Shown: positions 23,956-35,799 of the stretch, one piece after another | Numbering within the stretch: position 1 is the stretch's first letter | Layout of the letters: the number at the start of each line of letters is the position of its first letter | Origin: Petaurus breviceps papuanus | Taxonomy: Eukaryota; Chordata; Mammalia; Diprotodontia; Petauridae | Length of the DNA stretch: 64,000 nucleotides | Direction of reading: 5' to 3' | NCBI GenBank assembly: GCA_028583685.1 | Contig: JAMXIF010000016.1 | Coordinates: 730,923 to 794,922, forward strand | The notes under the pieces: model-generated | The model's database searches: none | What the model was told of the DNA's origin: nothing | What the model saw: only the letters and a program-made list of their open reading frames with translations | Made by a program: the position numbers and the translations under genes

Positions 23956-24179
23956 AGGTGAGCTCTGATTCGAGGAAGGAGGCTATTTATTGCCTGTCCT
24001 GATTTACAGTGTTAGCTAGATACGGGGGAAGAAGAAAGTCAAGGGCTTCCTTGAAAACGCTGTCTTGACTTGGCCCCAAATGACAGGTCCTCAAACAGTG
24101 GGAAGTTAACTGTGGGTTATAATTAAGGTGAGGTAACATGAACCCTCTTATTACTGTCAGAGAGGAGACTCCAGTAAGT

Positions 24180-24310
24180 ATAGTGGAAATCTAGAACACT
24201 GAATTTGGAGTGAAAGGACATGGTTGCAACTCTTGGCTCTGCTTTTTACCACCTTTGTGATCTAGGGGAAGTTAATTAACTCCTCTGGGCATCAGTTTTC
24301 TGACATGTAA
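24180..24310 (+). repeat. MIR-type SINE
   Basis: gaacactgaatttggagtga, tgcaactcttggctctgctt, cctttgtgatctaggggaag and catcagttttctgacatgta in MIR order. Confidence 0.7.
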
Positions 24311-24599
24311 AATTTAATTTGACAAATACTTAAGAAATGTCTATTTTACATAATAGAGACAGTATAGATGGTATAATAAGTTAACTAGCTGTGTGACCTT
24401 AACTTAATCACTTAAACTATCAGCGTCTCTAGACAACCCCTCTAAGACAACCCCCATCCATCAGCTTCAGAACAGAGAACAGTTGCTGATCCACATTATT
24501 ACAGGGAGTTGCCTCACATGAAATTCCCCAATTCCCTACACCACTGAAATCACAGGGCAGGATCAAAACAAAGAAGTAAACATGCAAGGCATATTGCTA

Positions 24600-24965
24600 G
24601 GTGCTGGGCAAAGGAAGAAAAAAGGAGAAAGAGGGAGAGAAAGAAAGACAATGATAAGCAGAGAAAGGAAGAGAAAAATGAGAATGGGAGGAATGAAGGA
24701 AGGAAGGAAGGAAGGAAGGAAGGAAGGAAGGAAGGAAGGAAGGAAGGAAGGGAGGAATGAAGACGGGAAGAAGAAATAAAGAAACAAAGGGAGGAAAGAC
24801 AAAGAAAAAATGAAGAAAGAAAAGAAAGAAGAAAGACAAAAGGAAGAAAGAAAAAAGAGAAAGAAATAAAGGAAGAAAGGAGAAAGGAAGAGAGAAAAAG
24901 GGAGTAAGAGAAAGGACAAAAGGAAGGAAAAAGAAAGAAAGAAAGGAAAAGAGAAAGGAAAAAGG
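24600..24965. repeat. Purine-rich tract with (GGAA)n core
   Basis: GGAA/AAGA repeat, cleanest at about 24690-24750. Strand asymmetry is extreme over more than 300 bp, giving mirror-repeat (potential H-DNA) character. The long minus-strand Phe/Leu/Ser frame is an artefact. Confidence 0.95.
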
Positions 24966-25534
24966 GGGGTGGTATAAATCAGAAATTTTTAAACCAGAGG
25001 CATGAACTTATTTTTCTTTTAAAAATATTTTTATAACTATTATTTCAATATCATTGTTTTCCTCTGCAACTTTATTCTGAGAAGCAGTCCATAGGCTTTA
25101 TCAGATTCTCATAGGGGTCCATGACACACAAAAAGGTAAGAACTCTTGTATGGATGAGCCTTGAAATCCTTTCCAATTTGTAATCTAATTCCTATGACTG
25201 TTTGGCAAGTGTCTGACTGGATCAAGGAGAATGGTCCTTGTACTATCTATCAAAAGAGCTTGGCAGCCAAAATACTCTGACAGTTACATTATCAAGTCAG
25301 GAGTAGCCAACTGCCCACTGGTTTTCTACATGATGTAATGTTGTTTTGCTATTTTCTTCAGATAAATATAAGATTGAAACAGGGAAGGATGCCAGGTACA
25401 GTATATCACTGAGGGGTGGGGGTCGGGGCTAGCATGAGTACAGGGAGTGGCTGTAGAGATGTTGAGATCATTATTAATCAGGGAATAGCTTGTCATCCCA
25501 AGCTGACTGCCACATATATTAATTATGTCTGCAA

Positions 25535-25680
25535 CAGGAAAACTCAGAACTAGTTTCTTACAGAACTATGTGTGTGACTTTGGGCAAGTCAACCCTCTAA
25601 GGACCTCAGTTTCCTTATGTGTAGAAGGGCTAGGTCTAGATGGCCTCTGAGGTAAGCTCTACTTTTATGATCCTCTGACA
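25535..25680 (+). repeat. MIR-type SINE
   Basis: ctatgtgtgtgactttgggc, ggacctcagtttccttatgt and gatggcctctgaggtaagct in the usual order. Confidence 0.75.
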
Positions 25681-25830
25681 TTATCCAATCCAATCAGCAT
25701 TTAAGTGCTTACTATGTGCCAGTCACTGAGCTAAGTGCTGGGGAAAAAATAAAAAGAAAGACATGGCCTGCCCTCAAGGAGTTTACAGTCTAATGGGAGA
25801 GGGAGAGACAGCAGCCAAAAAAGGAGGCAG
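25681..25830 (+). repeat. Old mammalian repeat, 5' block
   Basis: aatcagcatttaagtgctta, tatgtgccagtcactgagct and caaggagtttacagtctaat match the first block of the 16030-16970 family. Confidence 0.65.
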
Positions 25831-26109
25831 GTAGGCAGGAGTGGTGAGGGAGCAAAGGTGTGTCTTGCTCTGTGGAATTGAAACCAGGTCAGGCAACAGA
25901 TGCTGAGTGGATTGAGCCCCCAAAGTACATACAGGAAGGCATTGGAAGGAGTTGAATACTCCACCCTCCAGCCCCCTAATCAGAGGAGAAAGGAGGCTGA
26001 AGGAGGTGGTTGTCAGCCAAGGCTTCAGGTACCCCACGGTGATGAGATTAGAGTCAATGAGCTTAACCTGGGAGGGGCATCTTGTTCTATGGAGTAGAAG
26101 CCTGGTGGA
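25831..26109. other. No clear feature
   Basis: Purine-rich. It may continue the old repeat just before it, but I cannot align it by eye. Overlapping open frames on both strands have no family motif. Confidence 0.35.
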
Positions 26110-26622
26110 GCAGAAGATGCCCAGTTGGAGTAAACTCAGACACAGCTTGTGACCTTGGCTGAGTCACTTAAATTCTTTGATGCTCAGTTGATTTAGCTGT
26201 AGATCATATAATGGAGGTGATAATAATGGCTACCATTTATATGGTACTTATATTTGTTTTTATATTTATATGGTATGTATGAATGCTATATTTATATATA
26301 GCATTTAGAGGCATAAGTAGCACTTCAGGGCACAAGGCGACTTAGTGGATAGAGTGGCTGATCTTCCTGAGTTCAAGTCTGGCCTCAGACACTTACTGTG
26401 TCTGTGCCACCCTAAGTAAATAGCTTAACTGTATTTGCCTCAGTTTCCTCGTGTATTAAATGACCTGGAAAAGGAAATGGCAAACCACCTCAGTATCTCT
26501 GTCAGGAAAACCACAAAGAGGGTCACAGAGAGTCAGGTAGCACTGCAGAATGACAGAACAACCTAGAGGCTTGCAAATCACTTTACAAATATTTCATTTT
26601 ATCTTCACAACAACCCTGGGAG
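26110..26622 (+). repeat. MIR/core-SINE split by a MAR1 SINE
   Basis: A MIR piece (gcttgtgaccttggctgagt, gataataatggctaccattt) leads into a core-SINE. The left arm stops near gtagcacttca (26325) and the right arm resumes gaggcttgcaaatcacttta near 26570, then cacaacaaccctgggagg. Confidence 0.65.
26326..26568 (+). repeat. MAR1-like SINE, nested
   Basis: aggcgacttagtggatagag, gagttcaagtctggcctcag, ttgcctcagtttcctcgtgt, aaggaaatggcaaaccacct, ending aatgacagaacaac. Full-length layout. Confidence 0.8.
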
Positions 26623-26624
26623 GT

Positions 26625-26835
26625 TGTTGTTCAGCGGGGTCTGACTCTTTGTGACCCTAATTGGGCTCTTTTTATACAGTCTTTCTGGAGGGGGAAGGGA
26701 GGGCAATTGGGGTTAAGTGACTTGCCCAAGGTCACACAGCTAGTAAGTGTTAAGTGTCTGAGGCCTCATTTGAACTCAGGTTCTCCTGAGTCCAGGGCCA
26801 GTGCTCTATTCACTGCTTCACCTAGCTGCCCCCAG
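26625..26835 (-). repeat. MAR1/SINE1-like SINE
   Basis: Plus strand: ttgttcagcggggtctgact, then gcaattggggttaagtgact, cacacagctagtaagtgtta, gggccagtgctctattcact and tcacctagctgccccc (head side). Confidence 0.85.
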
Positions 26836-26989
26836 AATAATATTTTTAAATGCATTACATAAAATACATAGTGTTAGAAAGGAAACCAATTATATTGAAA
26901 TAGTTATCAAGATGTTTAAAAATCCCACAAAATAAGATCACAAATTTCAGATTAAGAACACACTTTGATCTATGGTATTCCCTATCCTG
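26836..26989. other. No recognisable feature
   Basis: Short AT-rich spacer between SINEs. Confidence 0.5.
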
Positions 26990-27245
26990 ACAATAATAAT
27001 AACAAAATCAGCTAACACTTATATTATGACTTAAGGTTTGAAAGGCACTTTACAAATATTATTTCATTTGATCCTTACAGTAACCCTGGGAGATATGCAC
27101 TATTATTATCACTATTTTACAGATGAGGAAACTGAGTCACACAGAAGTTAAATCACTTGCCCAGGGTCAAATAACTACTAACTCTTGGAGGCCAGATTTG
27201 AACTCAGAACTTTCTAGTTCTAACTCCAGTGTTTTTTCCACTGCA
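26990..27245 (+). repeat. Core-SINE (MIR/Ther-type, long form)
   Basis: cagctaacacttatattatg, cactttacaaatattatttc, ttacagatgaggaaactgag and cacttgcccagggtcaaata in order. Fairly well preserved. Confidence 0.8.
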
Positions 27246-27404
27246 CTTTCTATTCTTTTCTATTAGTTTTAACAGCCATTGAGTCATATTCTGATTTCTC
27301 ATTGTGGCATTGTCATGAATCTTTGAAAACTAGCCTTATAAAATGCAAGGTTTCATAGGTTCTGCCACATTGGAAAGGTTGAGGGAATGAACCCTATGAA
27401 TTTT

Positions 27405-27530
27405 TTTATTAATGTTACAGGCATTATTATTTCCATTTATGGGTAAGGAAACAGTAGCACACAGGGCTTCAGTGACTCACCCATTATCACACAAATAATA
27501 AACATTTAATGCAGAATTTGAACTCGAGTC
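27405..27530 (+). repeat. Core-SINE fragment
   Basis: tccatttatgggtaaggaaa, gtgactcacccattatcaca and gcagaatttgaactcgag. Confidence 0.6.
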
Positions 27531-27627
27531 TTGTTGCCTTTTAGCATGGAAGAGAAATAATAGCCAGCTCCCATATGGTTGGGTTCAACACATTCACACC
27601 AATGTTGAAAGCTTTTAAAATGTTATG

Positions 27628-27815
27628 GGAACAGGGAGGCTAGGTGGTGTAGTGAATAGAACACTGGCCCTGGAGTCAGGAGGACCTGAGTTCAAATCCA
27701 ACTTCAGAGGCTTAACACTTAAATAGCCATGTGACCTTGGACAATTTAATAACTTAACCCCAATTGCCCTGCCTTCCTACCTGCAAAAAGCAAAAAAAAA
27801 AAAAAAAAAAAAGGA
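27628..27815 (+). repeat. Marsupial tRNA-derived SINE (SINE1-like) with A-tail
   Basis: Head ggaggctaggtggtgtagtg, then gccctggagtcaggaggacc, gttcaaatccaacttcagag, atgtgaccttggacaattta, aacttaaccccaattgccct and a poly(A) tail near 27790-27812. Complete and relatively young-looking. Confidence 0.88.
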
Positions 27816-27984
27816 AGAAGAAGAATAATTCATGGGAACTCCCAGCAGCCACAAGAGGGTGAGATTTCAGGGGCTGAGCTTATGCTGGGGGAAGCATAAT
27901 GTTTTCAGAGTTGAAACCAATCAGAATAACTGATAGGAAATGAAAAGGGTTGCGGAGCCTTCTGTGGCTCCAATGGGGAATGTT

Positions 27985-28135
27985 TATACAGTACTTTGCA
28001 AACTTCAAAATGCTTTATTAATCAGCTATTAGTCCATAAGTTCAAATACTGGCTCTGCCTCCTAATGGGATTCTGGGCAGCAATTTATGTCTTTGAACCT
28101 CAGTTTCCTAATCAGTAAAGTAGGGATAATAATGT
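27985..28135 (+). repeat. MIR-type SINE pieces
   Basis: A MIR tail (acagtactttgcaaacttca) followed by a MIR core (gttcaaatactggctctgcc, ttgaacctcagtttcctaat). Confidence 0.65.
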
Positions 28136-28142
28136 CCACACT

Positions 28143-28251
28143 ACATATATATATATATATACATATATATATACATATATATATATATACACATATATAT
28201 ATATATACATATATATATACATATATATATATACACATATATATATATATG
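28143..28251. repeat. (TA)n / TATACA microsatellite
   Basis: About 110 bp of nearly pure AT alternation with regular C interruptions. Matching open frames on both strands are artefacts. Confidence 0.96.
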
Positions 28252-28512
28252 GTTGCCATAGAGAAAAATTTCGATAAACTTTCAAATGCTATGTCTATCA
28301 TCTACCCTTTCCTCTTTTTAAAGATATTTCTGTAAGATCTGCTAGAAAACATTCTTTTCTTCTTTATGTTTTGTTCCCTTTGCTGATTCTTTTGCTCCCT
28401 GCCCATGCATAAATCCTTCACCTTTCTCTGTCCCCCTGACCCCAAGTGTCCAACTTTTCCTGTTATTCTACCTCTTTCCCTCTGCCCCCAAAGCAGTCCT
28501 TTGCATAAACAT

Positions 28513-28760
28513 TTGTTGTTCAGTTGTGTCTGACTCTTCATGACTCCATTTAGGGTTTTCCTGGCAGAGGTCCTGGAGGGGCTTGCCATTTCCTTCTCTA
28601 GCTCATTTTACAGGTGAGGAAACTAAGGCAAATAGGGTTAAGTGACTTACCCAGGGTCACACAACTCGTAAGTGTCTGAAACCAGATTTGAATTCAGGAA
28701 GATGAGTCTTCTTGACTCCAGGCCCAGAACTCTATCCACTGGGCCACCTAGCTACCCTTA
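28513..28760 (-). repeat. MAR1-like SINE with target-site duplication
   Basis: Plus strand: ttgttcagttgtgtctgact, ccatttagggttttcctggc, gcttgccatttccttctcta, gggttaagtgacttacccag, ctccaggcccagaactctat, ending gccacctagctaccc. Flanked by a perfect 9-bp duplication cataaacat (28504-28512 and 28761-28769). Confidence 0.92.
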
Positions 28761-29239
28761 CATAAACATAGGAATTGCTTTAAAATCTATTAATACATCC
28801 CCCACTACTCCTCCCCTAACCTCTCCTCCCCCCACCCCACTTCCAGAACAGGGTGTGACCCTGAGACTGCCTGTAGGTTATCCAAGTGTCTGCTGCAAAG
28901 GACTGACTCTCAATTTGAAAAGGCAAAATAGAATTTACTTGGCTCAAGTGACTGATTCCGAAGGAAATAGCTGGGCTGAGTGACTCAAATCCTTTGCATT
29001 TCTGGCTACTGCTTCAAAAACAAAAGCACCATTTGGCTACTAGAACTAAGCAAACAGTTTGTTATTAGGAAAGCTTATGAGGGTGAAATGGGAAAAAGAG
29101 CTTATTCATTTTTTCATGCAAAATGCATGTGCCAGCAAAGGAGGACAGCTAGGGCCTGGGGGGACCCAGATCCCCAAAGAGCCATTCTGAGAAGCAACTA
29201 GAAAGCTCAGGTTGACTTTATATTGTTTCATTTGTCCCC
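28761..29239. other. No recognisable feature
   Basis: Contains a C-rich patch near 28800-28850. No gene signature. Confidence 0.45.
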
Positions 29240-29400
29240 AAGTGCTTTAAGATTCAGAATAATGCAGCGGAAGTCAGATGACTTCAAATGTGTGACAAAG
29301 CCAAATCAAATAACCCCTCCCTTGACCTCAGTTAGCTTAACTGAGAAAAAATGATTTTGCACTGGATGATCTCTGAGGTCTCTTCCAGATATAAACCTAG
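29240..29400 (+). repeat. MIR-type SINE, diverged
   Basis: gcggaagtcagatgacttca, cccttgacctcagttagctt and ggatgatctctgaggtctct. Confidence 0.55.
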
Positions 29401-30154
29401 GGTAATATGTAATATAATGTGATATATATCATGATATATAAGAGTAATTATAATAATACTGCACTGCCATCTGAGTCAGACAGCCTTAAGGTGCCCAGGT
29501 AGCCTGGTTTGGTTGCAAAGTCTTGGCTTTCACCTCTTTTTCCTTAGTAATTGCTGTCCTGATGTCTATATCTGAACATTTAGAGCTAGAAAGAAACCTA
29601 GAGGTTGTCTAGTCCTACCCAGATGAAGGAAGGGAAGTGATTTTTGCCAGAGGTCAATAAAATCTATTTGCCTGATTGATATTCAGGTTTTTAACAAAAA
29701 CTACCTAATTTGGGAAAAGTAAGTCCAACTCTTCTATGAAAAACGGGGAAGCTAGATGCAGATAAAGGAGGAAGGAGAGGGAGCCGAATTCAAAGAGTTA
29801 AAAGGAAAGAGCACTGGATTAAGAATCAGGTAAAATAGATCATCACCACCAGCACCACCCTCCTCCTCCTCCTCCATCTTCCTCCTATCCTTATCTTTTT
29901 CAATGGGATTCACATAGAGCTATCCTGAGTCAAGTCACTATTCTTTAATGGTCTATGGACTAATGTACAAGTAGATAAATGAACTACTTTTTGAAATTGA
30001 ATAAAAATATTTAGATGTAAGCTAATTCTCTTCAGGCTTACAGAAACCATCCTTAGTTCAACTCCCTAGAAATTAGGACAATGGGGATGATACATACTTC
30101 ATTCTGTTACACCTGATTTTTATCTCCTCCTCTAGCTTTGTATGTTTTGAAGGC
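29401..30154. other. Mostly unassigned
   Basis: A short (CAC/CTC)n trinucleotide run lies near 29842-29885. Nothing else identifiable. Confidence 0.45.
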
Positions 30155-30730
30155 TGTATATGTAAATGGAGTGACAGGGTGTTCAGGGAGGACTAGCCCC
30201 TCTGGTGTGAGGGCTGCAGAGCCCTTTTCGAGGCTGCTCATCTACCTTTGTTTACCTGTCACCCAACTTTTACCTGTGGCTCCAAGAAGCTGTAGTATGT
30301 GCAGTGGTCATACCCTGGTAAGACCATTTTGGCAGATGAGCTAAATCAGTTGAGGATAATGGACAGGCCTCAAACCTGTTGGTGAGTTAGGGGGATGTCT
30401 ACCCCAAGCATATGAAGATTTTTCCTGGTAGAATGGGAGAATGAGAGCAATTTGTTCCACTGGCCATGAAGGTGACTGAAGCAGGCACTGTGGAATGCTT
30501 AGAGGTTGGCAAGACACTGAAAATGCCACAGTTATCTACTGCATCCGAGGCCATCATCAGTTGTCCTAACTTTTGTCTTGCCACTGGCCTTTGATGACTC
30601 TGAATGAGAGAGTGAGAGAAAGTGATGACTTTGTGTAACTCTGCCTCACTTAAAGCCTATTTATATGTAAATCAAGAAATCACCCCATGATGGGTCTTTT
30701 CTGAAAATGAAAGATGAATAGCACCAACAG
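30155..30730 (-). repeat. Unassigned ~550-bp interspersed repeat family, copy 1
   Basis: Read on minus, it runs from the aagacccatcatgg block, through gaggcagagttacacaaagt, gacaactgatgatggcctcg, ggaacaaattgctctcattc and gcttggggtagacatccccc, to cttcttggagccacag and ctcacaccagag. The copy at 43995-44710 has the same blocks in the same order. No terminal repeats, ORF or RNA-gene head recognised. Confidence 0.7.
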
Positions 30731-31346
30731 TATTTTGAAAGCTATTTGCTCCCTTTAGATGGGACACTATGAGTTTTATTTTTTGAATAGTAGTATCAAT
30801 TAATATATTTTCAATGGATTGTTGTTAAACTTTGGAAATTGTGGGTAATCATTCAGTTCAGGTGGTCTAGTTGCAATCTAGATTGTTGTTTGAGTTCTCA
30901 AGAATATTTTTATACTATTTTTTGTAGAATGGGAATATTTTGCCCATTAACCCATTAAAAATAGGAAGTTTCTAGTGTATAATTACAGATACCCAATTGG
31001 GTTTTGCATAATATTTGGTAGATAGTAAATTTTATAGCCTGCAATGATGTGTTGTAGCTTCTACTATTTTCCTTGTGCATCAAAATGTAGAGGCATGTGT
31101 GTATGTCAATATCCAGTTACATTATCTACTTGTGGCCCATTTATCCCATCTTCCCAAATCATCTGATGCAGATACCTCTTATGTGGCTTCTCTTCTTCCT
31201 CCCCATCCTTTAGGAATGGAAGAAAATAAATCCTTTATTGTCTTAGGAGAAAAAAAAAACATTGGGGGATTCCCGATTGCCAATACACATATAATACCAC
31301 TGATGTCCAGTTACATAATCTATAGTGATCACTAAATCTAGGCATC

Positions 31347-31985
31347 TGTAATGGTAAGGGAATTTAAAGATCTTCCCTGCCCCTTAATAGGCCTAGGGAA
31401 TTTGGAGATCTTCCCTGCCTCTTAATGAACCTCACTTGGAATCCAACAAGAGAAGCTTGCTTAGGGGAAGCTTGTTTTTCAGAAAAGCCCACACCTTTTG
31501 TTACTTTGTAATTAGGCAGTGGGTCATGAAGGTTGTGATGTCCTCTGACCCTGGAGAAGGCTATATATACTCTGAGGTGAGGTTTTGCTTTGGGGCTTGC
31601 TTATGGGAAGACCATTCGAGTGATGTAGCCAGATGAGACTCTGGGTAGCTGTTGTGACCCCAGGCTTTGAAAACCCAGATGTTGGTTCTTCTGTCTCTGA
31701 TAACTAACTATGTATGTATGTAATGGTCAGACAGTTACAAACCCTGTCTGTTGGTCTGTTGAATTGTGTTATTTTCTCTGTCTCTATTTTTTGTCTGCTT
31801 GTAATTTCTGTTTGTATTTTCTGAAGTTCAGGGTGCTGACTTTCCCCCCTGAACTAAGTGAATGATATACATGTTTGATTAAAGTAAGATTGTTAACCCT
31901 TTTTGAGTTGTTTTCCTTTAGAAAAACAGATCAAAGAATCTGTGCTAACACCCATCCTGGGTATGCTAGGGTGTTTGCTATTACA
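31347..31985 (+). mobile_element. Solo LTR, fossil, class III (ERV-L)-like
   Basis: A 639-bp unit beginning TGTAATGG and ending ATTACA. It has a TATA-like box (ctatatatac, 31561-31570) and an ATTAAA-type polyadenylation signal near 31879. The flanking 5 bp, gcatc and gtatc, look like an eroded target-site duplication. Its first ~60 bp are clearly related to the LTR of the fossil at 49650-51507. No internal retroviral sequence flanks it, so it is a solo LTR left by recombination. Confidence 0.75.
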
Positions 31986-33480
31986 GTATCTTAAGAATAA
32001 CTTTTATGGAATTTCTGAGGACAATGACCTAGTCTTGAACTGTCATCATAGGTCCCTCTATTTCCAGAAATCGATCCGCCTAACAGCTATTTAATGCTTT
32101 TTTGTTGGCTGAGTTTATCTGGCTGTTGCCCATGATGGGGCCTTTTAATTCTCTTCTTGGATCTTTTCCATTTCATAAACTCCATCTCTAGGTAAATTAT
32201 GTCTGGTTACATTTGGTAACAGCCTTTACTGTTGCTCGGTAAAGTGATGTCTACTTTTAGGTTTTTACATTGTTTATAATAAGTTCTAGGACATTTTATC
32301 AATTTTCTTACTCCTTTTTGGAGAGCAAGTGTTAGTGTTATTTGTCCATAGGTGCCTTTAAGGTGATGAGCCCTGTATTTCATTAATATTATTTATGTTG
32401 TGAGGATAATTTTCATATATCTTAAGGTCCATTCTACAATTCCAAAATTGTACACTGAGACTCAAATTGCATACATGTTACTTCCTTTAACCATAATTGA
32501 ATGTAATTGCTCTGTTATTCTTCCCATTCAGTTTTGATTTACCTTCAATTAAGAAAAGTGGGATCAGGCTTGCATGTGAGAAGAACCTGGGAAAAGACTA
32601 GTAATTCATGTGTCATTGGGGAATATTCTAGACAGTAATTATTGATCATAACTAGGATATCACATTTTTTCTATAAGATTTTTTTGCAATGATGATCATT
32701 AGCTAGCAAGAAGGGCTCCTGTTCTTCCAAATATCTTGGTGCATCTTGAATTCACGACAGCGATACCATTGAAGTAGTTTCTTTGTGTTTCCTTTGAGAT
32801 TCTAAGACCAAATTTTTATAAAAGGTTGGGATGGGATATTCTTTTTCTTTGCTCTCAACAAAACATAATTTGTCCCCCTATTTTGCATGGATGAAAGTTG
32901 AATACAGGGACCTATAGATAGAGAATTTTTCAAGTTGCTTGCTTTTAGCATTTCCTTTCATTTCAAGGTAAAGATTTGAGATTATGGTTCAGATCAAAAT
33001 TCACTGCATCCGAAGTCTCAACCAGTGAAATGACATATGGTGCTTAATAAATATGCCCCCAAATAAAATTGTTAACTGATTGACAGAAAGTTCAATTCTG
33101 AATATTTAAGACTCCAAATAACAATTCTAGGAATTCTCCCCTACTCCCCTCCACTTCTTGCCCTTTGTCAATTTCAGAGTAAACTTCCCTCCAGTAGAGT
33201 CAATACAACACTTTCTTTTCCTTTTTCCTACATAATAATGTTTGAAGTGCTCAATGAATGTTGGAATAAATGCATAAATGACAATGAATCAATGGGTTCC
33301 TAGCTGTGTCCAAGTCAGGTTGAGCAACTCTGATTTGGCCACCCTGAAAAATAAACACCTAACAATAGTAACCTCCCCCTATACCACTTCCCAGGGGATT
33401 CAAGCAAGCTTTATTATTCAGCTCTATCCCTGAATCATCTTATCCAGTTACATAAATTTCAATTGTCACAAACTACTTAA
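31986..33480. other. No recognisable feature
   Basis: AT-rich sequence of about 1.5 kb. A MIR-like tail trace is possible near 33245-33270. No coding frame has a recognisable domain. Confidence 0.45.
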
Positions 33481-33481
33481 A

Positions 33482-33660
33482 TTGTCAATACATTTCCAGA
33501 CTAATCTTTTCTCCTCTCTCTTTTTATCTTTTTCATATCCTTTTCTTTTCTCTTCTAGGTGCTTTCTTCCTTATCTCCCCTTTCTTCTTCTCTTCTTTTT
33601 GCTTTTTCATTCTCTCATCTTCCTTTCTTTTCATTATTCCTCATTCCCAACCCTGACTTG
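33482..33660. repeat. Polypyrimidine tract
   Basis: CT-rich for about 180 bp (tcttttctcc, tcttcttctc and similar). The plus-strand frame across it is compositionally biased and not credible as a gene. Confidence 0.75.
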
Positions 33661-34499
33661 TTCCCATCCACTCACCTTAATGAACTGGAGGAGCTCAGAT
33701 ATGAACATGTTACTGGACTCACAGTTCCATTTTCCAGTTGAAAACAGTGTCTTGGCTAAGTTAATTGAATTGCCCCAAATCATAGCATTTGGATGGTAGA
33801 GTTGGCATTAGCACCTATGGTACCTTAATGAGCATTCACTTGTGCTGTTATATGGTGAAAGATTTTTATAGAAAGGAAAGTCTACGTTTGGAGGACCTCA
33901 GGGGCCAGAAAAGTGCCAGGAATTGTTAATGATTCAGAAGGAAGGAAAAGAAAAATCAGAGTGATTAGTCCCCTATATTACATTCACTGTCAGGGCCCAG
34001 GGATAATTTGGGTCAGAATTTGCAAAGAATACCTATCCTTTGAGGCTAAATTATGGCTGTTAAAGTGGTCATCTAGGCCTCACAAGCATGGAAATAACAT
34101 TTTGCTCTGTCCTTACTGTTATGACTCCTTGCTGGTTATTTACCTACCAGTTCCCTGGAACCCTTCAAATAAAAGTCATCACAAAACCAGCCAACAAGTT
34201 ATACTTGGTGCCCTGAAGCACTGAAGAATTTATAAGTTGTTTTTTCTCTTCTTCCCTGAGCTCCTGCCAGGGTAAGCCATTCATTACACCTATAATTGGC
34301 TCCTCTTATTGACTGGAGAGTACAATAACTATCAATATTAGTGACTCCTGAAAAGTAAGTGAATGTTATTTTAGCCTTATTTTCTCCCCCAAGGAGTTTT
34401 ATTTATTACATATGATGGTGGAAGCCCATTTCACTGTCTTGCTCCCTATAAAAAAAGTAGCAGGAAAGAAGCAAACGTAGTCAATAGAATGTTTTCTAT
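33661..34499. other. No recognisable feature
   Basis: A possible core-SINE trace lies around 33690-33800. The 103-codon frame starting at 33913 has no family motif that I know. Confidence 0.4.
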
Positions 34500-34680
34500 A
34501 GCAAGGTAGATGTAGTGTAGCATTGGATTTGTCAGAAAATGTGAGTTTAAAGCCAGGATCTGACATTTATCAACTGAGTTATAATAAACAAGTTTTTGAG
34601 CCTCAGTTCCTTATCTGTAAATCAGGGATTAGTTTTGAAAGGAAATTCTTTGTAAAATCTTAAACATTTTATAAATGACT
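34500..34680 (+). repeat. MIR-type SINE
   Basis: gtgtagcattggatttgtca, gagtttaaagccaggatctg and gagcctcagttccttatctg in MIR order. Confidence 0.65.
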
Positions 34681-34789
34681 TTTGATGGCACAGATGATCA
34701 TGGCCAAAAGAGGGGAACTAGTTAGAGACATGTCGGCAGGCATAATGTGGGAGATTGGACCAAAATAATTGTTTTCCATTTTTGCCAGA

Positions 34790-35210
34790 ATGATTTTGGA
34801 ATCTCTGAATTCAGGAGTTGTAAGAAACCTCAGAGGTCATGTAAGTCCAACGTGGACCCCTCTCCCCCAAATAATCTCCATTATAGCACAACTTATATGT
34901 AGTCATCCAGTATTTTCTCAAAAAGATTCCTAGTGAAAAGGAAATTACTTTTTCCAAAAGAAATTGGACAGCTCTAATTACTAGGTAGCTTTCCCCCCAT
35001 AATATCAGACTTAAATTTGTCATTTTCAACTTTCACCCATTCTTCCTACTTCTGACCTTTTTGTTAAGCTGAAGAAATATAACCTTACATCTACTTAAAA
35101 ATATTTTAAGTCCTTAAAGAGAGCTATAATTTCTTTCCCTAAGCCTTCTCTTCTTCAGATTAAATAACCCTAGTTTCTTCAACCTATCCACACATGTCAT
35201 TTTGTTTCTC
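34790..35210. repeat. CR1-clade (L3-like) LINE 3' fragment
   Basis: Order of blocks (gaaacctcagaggtcatgta, attaaacttg-like middle, aagccttctcttcttcagat, taaataaccctagtttcttc, aacctatccacacatgtcat) resembles the conserved 3' end of amniote CR1/L3 elements. Diverged and without any ORF. Confidence 0.6.
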
Positions 35211-35799
35211 TTAATAGTGTTATGGCATAGAGATTTAGGATTATGCAATTTGACTGCTACTGGTTGATATTAGGGCCAACATCATGAATGGCTACAGGAG
35301 GTCATGACCTTGGTTATTCTGTGCTTGAAATTTTCCACCTTTTAAATGGGAATGAATTTGTTCCTAAACCTTAGTTGACCTTTTGTGATTCAATGACAGT
35401 GTCTTCTTCAAAAACAAGAGTGCTTTAAAAAACAGGCATATTTTCACTATAATTCATTCCCAAGAAATCTTTAGATGATCTCTTGGTAATCCTTTTGGCA
35501 AAAAAGGTCTTCAAAGCCTAGTAGGGAAGAAGAAAGAGCTCCTAAATTTACCTCACTGTGGAGATCAAGTGGAGTTAAAATAAATCTGTTCCCAACTGAC
35601 ATTGCACTTAGTTTCACTAAGAAGAGATGTGAAAGCACAGTTGTCTTTGAGGTAGAAGAATGTGGTTGTAGGGTTCTCCTGGTCCTTGAATTTCTGAAGT
35701 CTCCATGTCCTGTAAGGAAGACAGTGACTCCATAGAGTGTGTGAAGGGCAGTAATGGGCAAAAAACTTGGAAATTTGGACTGTTTCCAGTCTAAGTTTT
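35211..35799. other. No recognisable feature
   Basis: No gene or repeat family identified. Confidence 0.4.

Noticed and set aside
24563-24919. 118-codon minus-strand frame rich in Phe, Leu, Pro and Ser
   Set aside because: Translation of the purine-rich simple repeat.
33913-34224. 103-codon plus-strand frame in otherwise unannotated sequence
   Set aside because: No recognisable domain, signal peptide or start context; length is within chance expectation for 64 kb.
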